Part shown: positions 11,847 through 21,465 of the stretch, piece by piece
Position numbering within the stretch: position 1 is the first letter of the stretch
Layout: every line of letters begins with the position of its first letter
Assembly: GCA_029204225.1 (NCBI GenBank)
Contig: CM055096.1
Coordinates: 65,816,370 to 65,880,369, forward strand
DNA length: 64,000 nt
Direction of reading: 5' to 3'
DNA from: Diphasiastrum complanatum
Taxonomy: Eukaryota; Streptophyta; Lycopodiopsida; Lycopodiales; Lycopodiaceae
Translations under genes and position numbers: made by a program
Notes under the pieces: model-generated
What the model saw: only the letters and a program-made list of their open reading frames with translations
The model's database searches: none
What the model was told of the DNA's origin: nothing

Positions 11847-12804
11847 TGAAAAAATAAAATGTTTCTGATGACAAAGGCTTGCTAGCTTTCAACCCTTCGC
11901 CTGACGAAGATGTTCGCAAACTCGAACATCTGGAGACACAAAACACGAAGAGTTTTGTGAATGCGAAAGTCAACGGAGACAAAGACGGACGGTTCTCAAA
12001 CACAAAAGAACCAACAAACAAGATTCCTTTGCGGTCCAGTACGGAAGAAGGCAGACGAGGTAAACGAAATCCGTTACAGCGCTCATGCTCCAAGGAGTAC
12101 ACCAAAGATCATGCAAGTATCCAGAAGTAGAATAATTTGATCTGATGGCATGACGTCAACAAATACTTCCTAGGTCCTGGCTAATCTGCCACTCTTGTAA
12201 TTCTCTAGTTAGACGTAGATACTTAATCACTCTAATCTTAGGTTTACATAGAGCGACCATGCTTACTGGATGATACTTGACACATATCAAAAATAGAATA
12301 CACAATGTGTAATATACATAAGTCTGATGCTAGTAAGCAATCAAGATGAATTACAGATAGCAACTCCGCCTGCGTGCGAGAAGAGCTCTGTGTCTAGGAT
12401 CAAAAGATCCAATTGTCCGCTAGTGAAGCAAGACTATTACTCGTGAGAGAACCGTGCTTCTCCCACGCCAACGTAGTGTCTGGATTCGCATGCAGTGCTT
12501 GAAGAAATCAGAGAAAGATCAATATAGATGACTTTCTAGTTGTGTCTGATCTTGAATGCGAATGCATATGCTGTTTATTTCATATGTCAGAGTTTTCTTG
12601 TTCCTAGGAATTCCGCACTTTGGTTGAAATTAAGTCGAATGCTGCATTAATTATATGAATGTAGATCAGTAATATCTGATTACACTCTGGAGGATTGTAG
12701 GGGCGATTCAGCTGGCAGTGCCCAGCGATCGCATCTGAACTCCATCCGAGTCTTGGAAGAGGAACGCGATTCGGGATCGCGACTGTTTCACGAAATATCC
12801 TCTC
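11847..12804 (+). repeat. Copia-2 3' LTR
   Basis: Aligns with 6581-7542, from TGAAAAAATAAAATG to CCTCTCA. It joins the second host-flank copy at CTCACCGATGATTCACC, where LTR end and host flank share the short word CCTC(T)CACC or a close version of it, which makes the exact boundary ambiguous by a few bases. Confidence 0.87.
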
Positions 12805-12962
12805 ACCGATGATTCACCTCATCATCAGTTAGACGGCTGTCAGCGATCTGGTGTTTTGAAATGGGCTCTTCCAGCCGCGGATTCCCTCAAATACACAACG
12901 GTCCAATTCACACTTGTCGCGCGTGACCTCCACGACTCCTCTCCTTCTCTTGCTTACCAGTT
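12805..12962 (+). repeat. duplicated host flank, copy B (5' untranslated region of an unknown gene)
   Basis: About 158 bp nearly identical to the last part of copy A (6421-6580). Here CTTACCAG continues into TTATGGCTTTACTAGGG, so this copy keeps the sequence as it was before any element was inserted. Confidence 0.75.
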
Positions 12963-13035
12963 ATGGCTTTACTAGGGTTTTCAATTGCCCTGCAGAACTC
13001 GATCCAGCACCCTCTCTGGTGCGCGGCCACCCACG
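12963..13035 (+). CDS. possible first coding exon of an unidentified host gene
   Basis: An ATG directly after the conserved 5' flank opens a 24-codon frame starting MALLGFSIALQNSIQHP. A plausible 5' splice site (ACCCACG/GTATTC) follows before any stop. The N-terminus is hydrophobic with few acidic residues, as in organelle targeting peptides, but this is too short to classify. No further exon was found before 14 kb, so the gene may be a fragment or may have long introns. An alternative is a captured gene fragment. Confidence 0.3.
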
Positions 13036-13360
13036 GTATTCTTTGATTTTGCTTAACTGAGTAGGGCGCCCTCCTTCCAACTTTTACAGCTCCAAAAAGA
13101 GTTTAGAATGGAGAGAAATCTTTGATTTTGTGCTCCCTGTGAAGAATTGAAAAAGATTATCTATGTTAGATATAGGGGTCTTATGTTTTTTACATCAAGC
13201 ATCTAGGTGTAGGATGTTGATAGGAACAAATTTGGCATAGATGGCAAATTATGCATTTCCACTTGTAATGCCACTATTGAGCCAAAATAGAGTAAGAGGC
13301 TAAACTCGTGCCAATTAGAGTGTAGACAAGTGTAATGCCTTTGTTTGATGAATTCTAAGA
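13036..13360. other. unassigned; intron-like or spacer
   Basis: T-rich, no coding signal. If the preceding exon is real this is its first intron. Confidence 0.3.
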
Positions 13361-13492
13361 GGTCCAATAGGATTTAGAGCTGGAACCATGTGTGGTCCAA
13401 TAGGAATTTGAGGTGTGCTTGAATATAGTCCAATAGAATTAAGAGGTGCATGGATCAATGGTCCAATAGGATTAAGAGGTGACAAAGTATGG
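13361..13492. repeat. 33-bp tandem repeat, four copies
   Basis: The word (G/A)GTCCAATAGGATTAAGAGG starts at 13361, 13394, 13427 and 13460, exactly 33 bp apart each time, with the second half of the unit more variable. A weaker fifth copy (GGTCGAATCATAGTTAAG) begins at 13491. Confidence 0.85.
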
Positions 13493-14421
13493 TCGAATCA
13501 TAGTTAAGCATAGTGGTAGCTCGTGGATCTACTAGTATCATTGTACTCCTCATTTTGAAGCTAATTGATTTGGTGATTTGAATTTTGAGTGTTATTGGAT
13601 TTCTAGCTTTCTCTCTCTACCCGAGGGCTCATGAGGTTTTTTTCTCTCTCTACCCGAGGAGAGCAGCTTGTTCTTACTTAGATAATTTTTTGAATACTTC
13701 CCACACGTGTGAGTGAGAGTTGGAAGTGATTGAATGCATGTAGTAGTGTGTTTTTGCCATAGGATCTAAGATTGATCTTGAATCTCAATCTAGTCTTGAT
13801 CTTGGTGCATCTACACACCTTAGGAGATCACAAGTACATGTTGTGGACAATCCACACGTGTGAAATCAACACTCCCAAACCCCAGACCAGGATTTTTCAC
13901 ACAAATCTTTTCTTGGCTTCCAATTCACAGTGTTCTGACAAGCCTATCCTCTTGCTCTGAGGTCACCCTACTGCTACATTAGGGGATATTAGAACTCAAA
14001 AATGGACCCTTTGTCAAGATGTTGTTTTTGACTTCGCACGCTTTCAACGCTTATGTGTCCCAATGAATGGTGTCCATCTGTGACAAACTGTAACAGTGGT
14101 TGACGGACGGAAATTGTATTTAACTTTCCTGGCCAGATTTTTGTGATTTTCAAATTTCCCGCCGGGCAAAACAAACAATTGTGATTGGACCACAATTACT
14201 GCTCGAATACTCTTATGTTGCCCGTCATTGTTCACTCGAGGTTGATTTGACGTCAATAGTCATAAACTGTGGTTAGCTAATCCTTGTAGATAAGGTACTT
14301 CTTGTAATTCATAGATATGCCTCTCATTTTCTTCATTCTATCTCTCATTTTTTTTCTTAGGTTTACCTCACAATCTCTACATTCTCTCCGATCTCAGCTT
14401 CCGTATTTGTATTTTCGACTA
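13493..14421. other. unassigned spacer before the unknown ORF
   Basis: Contains two copies of CTCTCTCTACCCGAGG (13612 and 13651) and, from 13985, sequence less AT-rich than average (AAATTTCCCGCCGGG near 14154). The latter could be the end or promoter of the element carrying the next two ORFs, but I could not find a matching inverted repeat. No gene seen. Confidence 0.35.
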
Positions 14422-15775
14422 ATGGCTACACATAATCGGAGACCAAGAGGAACCATTGATGCAATCAATATTTGCAATGAAAAAAATGCAGTCAAAGGAT
14501 ACCAAGAATATATCAAAAATATCAATGGATCTTGATGCATCCCTCTGCAAAAGGCTCATTCCGAAAAAAAAAAAAAAAAAAAAAGATCGGATAGCATATA
14601 TAGAAGCTCTTGGAAAGGCAGGATAATGGATTTTAAAGTATCACCTACCGGTCAATCTATCACGAAAATTTTAGTTCATCATGCTTATCTTCACAATGAG
14701 CTCAACATTCATGATTTGAATTCAAATGATAGAAGGAAAGGCAATTGTAAGTTTTCATATTCAATTTCTTTAGATTTAGCATTTTCTTTGAATTATATTT
14801 TTCTTGAGATGCTTTTGTTGGTTTTGCATATTTGTATCCATCAAATTTCTTTGAATGGCAATTAGTTCAATCGATTGCAGGAATAATCAATGTCATACAT
14901 TCAGATATCAGTATTTTACAATATAAAGGTCGTTCTCCAAAATCACTTTTAGAGTCGGGAGTTTTTTTTTATGATCACACCTATTTCCCTGATAAAAATG
15001 GTTTAGTTGGTAGATTAGAGCCATATCCTCTACTAGATTTTTCGAGTGAGGAATGGATTTCTCCTGATGCAGCAATTTCAGAAAGTTTTCGATCTAGGCT
15101 ATATATTGATATTCAGAGTATATTAAAATGTAGCACTGGATCAAAGAATAATTGATTAAGTTGGTATCTACCTTTTACTATTTTTGTTGATTTTTTTTCC
15201 AAATGCAATGTTCGGAGAACGAAAACAATGTTTATTTGTAAGGACTTGAGTGCTGATATAATCGCCGAGTTGTTGGATGATGGTTGGGATACAAAACAAA
15301 ATCAGCAAGCTGAGTGTAGAGTATGTTAATCATCCATGACATTTAGATATCACATCGAAAAACAAATGCTCACTTTGTTGCTGTATTATAGAAGATGGAT
15401 TAAATGCAAAAATGTTTCGAAGCCACTTGATCAAGATTTTGGTATAAACCCTCAAGAGCAACTTCAGATAACAGTGAAAAGAAATGACAACATTCTTGCA
15501 ATGGTTGAGGTCGAAGAAGATTGGTGTCTCAATCACATTCGATCAGAACTAGACATGTTGCAATTCGATCTACCTCAATACTATCAATTTCGATTGAATG
15601 GTGTAAAGGTACGTTATGCCATATAAAAATATTCTTTTTTTTTCTATTTCTAAGTGAATCAGTTTCATAAAATATATAACTAAAATAATTTCTCTTGTGC
15701 ATGTAAGAGTAAGGCAGGAAGAGCATATAAAATGCAAAGACATTGGAACATCCATCGAAATTGAAGATCCATAGA
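14422..15775 (+). pseudogene. unrecognised ORF, probably spliced, with stops
   Basis: Protein function unknown. The pieces share one reading frame: 14626-14746 ends at a strong donor (AATT/GTAAGT), an acceptor TTGCAG lies at 14880, and 14881-15626 stays in frame apart from stops at 15153 and 15327. The downstream part encodes regular protein-like text (for example SSEEWISPDAA and RSELDMLQFDLPQYYQF). A further short exon near 15710-15775 ends with SIEIEDP and a stop. An upstream frame starts at ATG 14422 (MATHNRRPRGTIDAIN), followed by a run of about 21 A at 14565. The gene faces a Ulp1-like peptidase gene on the other strand. That pairing and the duplicated tail suggest a mobile element. A decayed host gene is the alternative. 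Confidence 0.4.
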
Positions 15776-15894
15776 TTATGAACTATGGAATTTTGTATTA
15801 TGTAATACAATTTTTTGTATACATCAGTTTTGAAAATATATGAACCACTTTTTCTATGAGGCTCTTTCATTTCTATGATCTCCATTTTCATGGT

Positions 15895-16025
15895 TCAAAA
15901 CACAATGTAATTGCAACTGGATAATATGAGTTTTCTATAGCAAGATTCATTGTCTCCTGCAAGGAAATGCACTATCTCCATTGGGGAGATCTTCAGTCAC
16001 TTGAACTCCAGTGATCATTACAATC
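15895..16025 (-). pseudogene. second copy of the terminal C48 peptidase exon
   Basis: On the minus strand this repeats the last exon of the 16453-17480 gene: ISPMEIVHF here against VSPMEIIHF there, and IENSYYPVAI-like text against IENSYPVAV once a small indel is allowed. Just before it, the bases encoding NDHWS (TGATCACTGGAG) resemble the start of the middle exon, so this copy has lost most of the middle exon and the intron between. Not functional. Confidence 0.55.
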
Positions 16026-16239
16026 GATGCTTTCCCTTGTTGAAGTCTCGTATATATCGGTTGTATTTTTTGTCTTCATTGTCTTGGTCTGTATTGTCCT
16101 TGTCTTGGCATATTTGGATGTCTTCAGATGATGATCTGATCAAAGCTTTGTTACAACAAATCTAAGTGAACTAATGTCGCACGTTTGGATTGGTTGTCGC
16201 AAAGGTTCGATTAGATCATCATTCTGAACTTATCCAAAA

Positions 16240-16315
16240 AAAGACCATGGTAAAGGCAAGGCAGACCAAGGCAATGAAAAACCAACATGTCGAAAAACAG
16301 TAGAAATTGAAGATG
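16240..16315 (+). pseudogene. second copy of the 3' tail of the unknown ORF
   Basis: AAGGCAAGGCAGACC...GAAATTGAAGATGAATGA resembles 15710-15775, and both end in an EIED motif followed by a stop. With the neighbouring C48 exon copy it shows that a block of 300-400 bp spanning both converging tails is present twice. Confidence 0.45.
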
Positions 16316-16452
16316 AATGAATCATAACCTGAATTGTTAAGAGGAAAAATAACAAGTAAGAACAACCATAGAAAAACTGTAAGTATATTTCTATTAAAAC
16401 TTTATGTACATGTGTCTCATCCACTTCAAGTGAGATGAATATTTAAACATAA

Positions 16453-17480
16453 TCAACTATCTATGATCTCTAAATCCATTTCTCCAGTTGGAAGTAGCTT
16501 GGGTGGAGAACACTCGGCCACTGCAACTGGATATGAATTTTCGATCACAAGCTTTATGGTCTCCTGCCTGAAGTGAATTATCTCCATTGGGGAGACCTTC
16601 GGGCATTTAAACTGAAAAAAAAACATAAACACAGTTAAATGTAATTAATCAAAGATCAGTTAACAGGAGTTTGTATATGAAAAAACAAAAACACAATTAA
16701 AAGTAATTAATCGAATATTACCTCTTCCAGATTTGGAAGTCCATCTTGTAATGCAAGCCAATTAAAAAAGAGTTTGGCATTGCATACGGTATACCAACCA
16801 CAGCTGACAGAATCAACCTTGTGTGTGTGTAATAGAGTTCATCTTCAAACAAACTGGATTACACACACCCTCATCATTGACGTACATGGACAACACATAT
16901 AAGCTCCAATGATCACTGAAATCAGAAAACAAGAAATTTATGAGAATCAATGTGAAATCAAAATTCATATGAAAAATTCAATAAAATAAAATCTGAAAAA
17001 TAGACACTTACTTTGTTATGTATGGCAGCACGAGAATTGGAGTCCCCAGTATGACGTACTGGAGCATATCATCGTGCAAACTTTTGAAATCAGGAAAATC
17101 AAATGCTGCCATGAATTGAAAGAGAAACAATGCAACATCTATAAACAATGGGGTCTGGAAGAACTTCATCCAGTACTGAATTGCCCCACCTCCTACATTG
17201 TCCCCTAGCATTTTATCCCTACTTTCTAATTCACCAGTATCTAAACTAGAAAGGGGGAGATCAGCATTGGTCTTCGGCATACTAAAACTGTATCGAGGAC
17301 CTAAACCTTTAAGATACGTGTTTAACAATTGGTCATACTGTACATATTGAGAACTATTTAACACTGATAAACCACATAAAGAATTGTCATTCAAGATTGC
17401 TTCTACCTTTACACTAACAAAATCATCTAAATCGCTTCCAACAACTTTGAAAGTAACATGCAATGTTTGCTGGCATGTGC
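16453..17480 (-). pseudogene. C48 (Ulp1/SENP-like) cysteine peptidase gene fragment
   Basis: C48 peptidases remove SUMO or related ubiquitin-like proteins. Three exons can be followed on the minus strand. 17480-17012 has no start of its own and ends in LVLPYIT. 16915-16722 begins NDHWSL, placing the catalytic His, and later has SCGWYTVCNAKLFFNW, where the Cys matches the catalytic Cys of the usual DCG motif. 16611-16453 ends EIIDS and stop. Donors and acceptors (GTAAGT; TTTCAG; GTAATA; TTTCAG) are well formed and the phases agree. A one-base frameshift between the His and Cys motifs (about 16810) and the Asp position reading Asn (KMNS) argue for a pseudogene. The 5' part is cut off by Copia-3. 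Plant Ulp1-like genes often ride in Mutator-like (Kaonashi-type) or CACTA transposons, so it may be element-borne. Confidence 0.7.
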
Positions 17481-17733
17481 AGCAATAGTTGACATGTATC
17501 ACTCACTTGCCATATTTGACGATTACTTTCTCTCTCTAGTTTTTGGACAGTAGTGGGCCGATCTTTCTAGAGCCCCTAAGTTTCTATTTAGCTAGCCTTT
17601 CTTGTACTTTTGTACTTGATTTAACATAGTGTGAATATAGAGCTTTTGGTGTGAGCAATTTTGTGAATTCTTGTCTTGAAGTGCTTAAGAAAGTGCTATG
17701 GTGATTGTGTCGATCAATAACATTGTTGTTAAC
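17481..17733 (+). repeat. Copia-3 5' LTR
   Basis: The stretch from GCAATAGTTGACATGTATCA to CTAGCCTTTCTTGTA aligns with 20659-20788. The terminal few bases are not resolved because the very start of the 3' LTR (TTGAAAAG) is not found here. It ends just before the primer site. Confidence 0.75.
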
Positions 17734-17734
17734 T

Positions 17735-17746
17735 TGGTATTGGAGC
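17735..17746 (+). other. Copia-3 primer-binding site
   Basis: TGGTATTGGAGC matches the copia initiator-Met site at 10 of 12 positions, immediately after the LTR. Confidence 0.65.
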
Positions 17747-18755
17747 AAGGTGATAGTAATCACTAGACAAGAATGAGGTGGAAAATCTGACAAGAAGGTG
17801 GTCTAGGAACGGCGGAGTTGGTCGTTTGAAAGCTGTGTTGAGCCAAATCCAGCAAGTGAGGATTTGATTGATTGGTCCAGGACAGGGAAAACCTTTCCAT
17901 CACACTTATGACAAAGGATTCTTTCCGGATTTCTAAGCCTTGGATTGACGGAAAGCTGTTTTTCCATATTTTCCATAGAAGAAATTCTCAAGACCATACT
18001 TGTCACCGATTGATGAATGGACTGAAGCAGATTCTTCCTTACAGTATGGCGACCTCAATGAAGGTGGAAAGTGACTGTAAATTCACAAGGAAGAGGTGCA
18101 TGTTTTGCCAAGAACTAGCTGAAAACCCCGCATAGGGTTTCTAAGAGGAAAATCGTTGATTTCTCTTTGTAAGAATCAGATTTCAATGCTGTAAAAAGCC
18201 ATGGCTGGGCGCCCTGGTGCAAGCAATTAGGCGACCAACAGCCGCAGACAACCACAAAGTCATCAAGGAACTGGATCGCGATTCAGGAGGGTGGCTATGG
18301 CCCTTCAAACACTTTTGGAGATCAAGGGAGATAGTAGAGAAACGTGATAGATAGAGAGGCGTCGCGCACTTCAAGCCGAAGAGGAACCTAGTGGGCGCAG
18401 GGGGGGTTTGTGTTTGGAGGAGTTGTCTTTGGCGAGCGAAAGATCTATGCGTCGTGCGATCAAATCTGTGGAAAGCCAATGGTAAAAACGACCTCCATCG
18501 TGGGCCGTTAGATGCAATCCAGCCATTAGATTAGCTTGAAGTGGGACTTGAAGAGCCTGAAAGGCATGCAATTTGATTAGAAATTTTCATTCTGAAAGGA
18601 GCCAAGACCCAGAAATTCAGGAAAGCCGAAGTTTCTTGAAGAGGAAGGAAAAGTTCAAAAACAAAAAAAGCTCTTATTTTTATGTCCTTAAGTTTATTTT
18701 GGCCAAACGAAATCCAACTACAACATATGAAAGTTCAAAATAAAAAGCATTCTCA
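17747..18755. other. Copia-3 leader plus unassigned sequence
   Basis: About 1 kb between primer site and Gag, far longer than a copia leader usually is, so unrelated DNA was probably inserted. Part of it (18180-18480) is noticeably richer in CpG than the element. The open frame 17872-18135 has no recognisable domain. Confidence 0.4.
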
Positions 18756-19180
18756 TGGAGAAAGAGCTATGAGACATCATTGCGGATATTGAGGTGAGGC
18801 CAAACACCACTCCAACTGACATGAGAGCTTATGGCAGGAAGGCGCAGAGAGCACTATCTTTGATCAATTTATCGGTGAAAGATTATGTGATCACCCACAT
18901 AAATGACGCGGTTATGGCCAGAGGAGCTTGGGAAGCCTTAAGAATGCAATTTCAAATCGCTAATCCAGCTCACGCCATGCTCTTGAAATCAAGATTCAAC
19001 ACTATCAGGATGGAAGACAATGAAAGTGTGGGATCTTTCTTCACCAGGATCAAGGAACTGAAGCAGAAAGGCAAGTGCTACTACTACCATAAGCCAGGTC
19101 ATTGGGCTAGAGAGTGCTACAAAAAAAAAGCGGATATCAAACAAGGGAAAGTGAAGCAAAAAAGGTAACATTGCCGAGGA
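18756..19180 (+). pseudogene. Copia-3 Gag with internal deletion
   Basis: The frame reads MEKELW...INLSVKDYVITHINDAV...MLLKSRFNTIRM, the same Gag domain as Copia-1. It then jumps from FFTRIKELK directly to a zinc knuckle, missing the region between. The knuckle (CYYYHKPGHWAREC) has Tyr in place of its second Cys. A few hundred bases later the HMT of a protease DSGA..HMTG motif is recognisable near 19202. Confidence 0.82.
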
Positions 19181-19539
19181 TGATGGAGAGAGCCACTAGA
19201 CACATGACTGAGAAGCGTGATTGGTTTGAAAACTTCTCGCCAATCCATGATGGGGAGAAAGTCACGCATGCCAATGGGCAAAAAAGCTAGGTTTAGGGCA
19301 TTGGCAATGTACCAGTAGAGTTTTCAAATGGTAAGATAAAAAACATTTTGAATGTGCTTTAAGTACCTGGACTTACTAAAAACTTACTTTTTGTTGTTTG
19401 AAGGCTGAATTTGTCAAAGATGGATGCTTGATGAAGGATATGGTTCGCAATTACAAGGACTATGTGGCCAGATATACTTTTTGAAGAACAAATCATATAG
19501 ATAGCTACTTTCTAGCGAATGGTTTTGTGAGAACGAACT

Positions 19540-20480
19540 CTAATCCTAATCTCTATGTGATAGTACTGCATTAGTTGTGCTATATGTTGACGATGTCATC
19601 ATCACAAGAAATGATGAGAACTTGATAAAGTCTATCAAGTCTAGTTTGTGTAAGCATTTCGAGATGACTAATTTGAATTTGATGCATTATTGTCTAGGCA
19701 TAGAAGTATGGCAGAACACAGACATCATTAAGCTTTCACAAGCAAATATGCTCGAGAGGTCTTAGAGAGATTTCACATCTCTGATTATAAACCATTGACC
19801 TTGCCTAGTGAAGTTAGCAAGAAATTGTTGCATCTTGATGAGAGTGGTCATGTTGATTGCACATTGTATCGCCAACTTGCTGGTAGTCTCATGTATCTCA
19901 CCACTACTAGACCAGACATTTGTTATGTTGTGAGTCAATTTATGGCATCATCTACCTTAGAGATTGGAAAACTACTAAACACATTCTAAGGTATGTAAAG
20001 GCACACTAAATTTGTGTTTGGTCTATTCAAGGCAATTTGACTTACCTAAGTTAAAAGGCTATGTGGATGCTGACTGGGATGGCAACCTAGATGATAAGAG
20101 ATCTATCACTGGCTATGCTTTTGATGTCGGAAATGGTTGTTTGTCCTAGTCAAGCAAGAAGCAGGATACTGTATCACTTTCCACCATAATAGCCAAATAT
20201 AAAGCCTTATGTTCTACAACACAAGAAGCGGTTTGGCTGCGAGAGCTACTCAAAGAAATTGGGGTAAGACAACCAAACGTAGAGTCATTTCTTGTGATAG
20301 TCAAAGTGGTAATCAATTACCAAAAAATCCAATGTTTCATACTAGAACGAGGCATATAGTCAAAAGACAGAGATGTGGTTCACTGTACAACTGCTACACA
20401 AGTTGTTGATGTATTTACAAAGTCGCTAAATAGGGATAAGTTTGAAGATTTCAAACTAAAGCTTGGCAGTGAGTTGATAT
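19540..20480 (+). pseudogene. Copia-3 reverse transcriptase tail and RNase H
   Basis: Begins near the catalytic YVDDVII (19581), continues through YCLGIEV, QLAGSLMYLTTTRPDI (19870-19920) and the RNase H motif VDADWDGN near 20065, and ends near 20455 with KSLNRDKFE-like text in place of the family motif TK.L. Interrupted by several stops and frameshifts. Confidence 0.82.
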
Positions 20481-20633
20481 TCTGAAACTTGCGTAGGTTG
20501 TTGGATATGTTTTACATCTTACTTGTGACATTGTTGTGAAGTATACTTTAATTTTTGAATTGGAAGTTCCTATGCTATCATGGAGGCATGTTCCATGAGT
20601 AATTTGTTTAATATTAACTAAATAATGTTAATT

Positions 20634-20789
20634 ATTGAGGGAGAGAGTTGAAAAGGCAATAATTGACGTGTATCATTGTGACGATTACTTGCCATATTTG
20701 ACGACTACTTCCTCTCTCTAGTTTTTAGATAGTGGGCCGATCTTTCTTCAGCCCCTAATTCTCTATTTAGCTAACATTTCTTGTATGTT
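20634..20789 (+). repeat. Copia-3 polypurine tract and truncated 3' LTR
   Basis: The purine tract GAGGGAGAGAG lies next to TTGAAAAGGCAATAATTGAC. The LTR sequence matches 17481-17612 and stops at TTTCTTGTATG, where the duplicated host flank starts. Confidence 0.75.
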
Positions 20790-21465
20790 TCTTCACCTTG
20801 AAAGAACTTCACTCTTCACTTGTGAAGGGACCCAACTCAACTTTCACTTTGAGAATTTTTAATGAAGTTGAAGGCCAGAATGCACTTCAATTCTTCAGGG
20901 CCCTCTTCAATTGAATCCAATGGTGGCCTTTGATCCTGCGGCTTACATTTGTCTCCCTACGCTCAAACCTCACAGTTGATTCACCTCATAATCGATTAGA
21001 CGATTGTCAACGATCTAGGGCTTTGAAATGGGCTCTTCCAGCCGCAGATTCCCTCAAATACACAACGGTCCAATTCACACTGGCCGCGCGCGACCTCCAC
21101 GACTCATCTCCTTCTCTTGCTTACCAGCTATTGAAGAAACAAAATGTTTATGATTACAAAGGCTTGCTAGCTTTCAGCCCTTCGCCTGACGAAGATGTTC
21201 GTGAACTCAAACATCTGAAGACACGAAACACAAAGAGTTTTGCGAACGCGAAGGTCAACGGAGACGAAGACGAACAGTTCGCGAACACGAAAGATCCACG
21301 AACGAGATTCCTTCGCGGTCCAGTACGGAAGAAGGCAGACGAGGTAAACGAAACTCGTTCAGCGCTCACGCTCCAAGGAGTACCACCAAAGATCACGCAA
21401 GTATCCAGAAGTACAGTAATTAGATTTGATGGCATGACGTCATTAGATACTTCCTAGGTCATGGC
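20790..21465 (+). repeat. segmental copy of the Copia-2 left junction (host flank copy C plus 5' LTR fragment)
   Basis: 20790-21129 matches 6237-6580 and 21130-21465 matches the first ~330 bp of the Copia-2 LTR, with the same junction (CTTACCAG.TATTGAAGAAACAAAATG). The copy therefore arose after the Copia-2 insertion. It ends at CTAGGTCATGGCTT; the following ATGGCTTTTCTAGG resembles the ATGGCTTTACTAGGG of the 12963 exon, perhaps because that short match was the recombination point. The 175-codon frame 20930-21457 is a by-product. Confidence 0.85.

Larger units (their letters stand above)
6581..12804 (+). mobile_element. Copia-2: near full-length, inactivated Ty1/copia element
   Basis: Two LTRs of about 960 bp flank an internal region with a primer site, gag, protease, integrase, reverse transcriptase, RNase H and a polypurine tract. 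The LTRs differ by scattered substitutions, so the element is old. Many nonsense codons, most of them TAG or TGA where the family has Gln or Arg, inactivate it. The usual 5-bp target duplication is absent; instead about 160 bp of host sequence occurs on both sides. Confidence 0.93.
17481..20789 (+). mobile_element. Copia-3: internally deleted Ty1/copia element
   Basis: Partial LTRs at both ends, a primer site, Gag, a trace of protease, then directly the last part of reverse transcriptase and RNase H. Integrase and most of the reverse transcriptase are missing. Its 5' end interrupts the C48 gene and its 3' LTR is cut off where the 20790 duplication begins. Same Gag lineage as Copia-1. Confidence 0.85.

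Noticed and set aside
17008-17502. A complete intronless gene starting at ATG 17502
   Set aside because: The first codons of that frame lie in the Copia-3 LTR; the true 5' part of the C48 gene is missing.
20930-21457. 175-codon ORF as a gene
   Set aside because: It crosses host flank and LTR fragment and exists only because this copy has few stops; the parallel copy at 6442-6882 breaks in different places.
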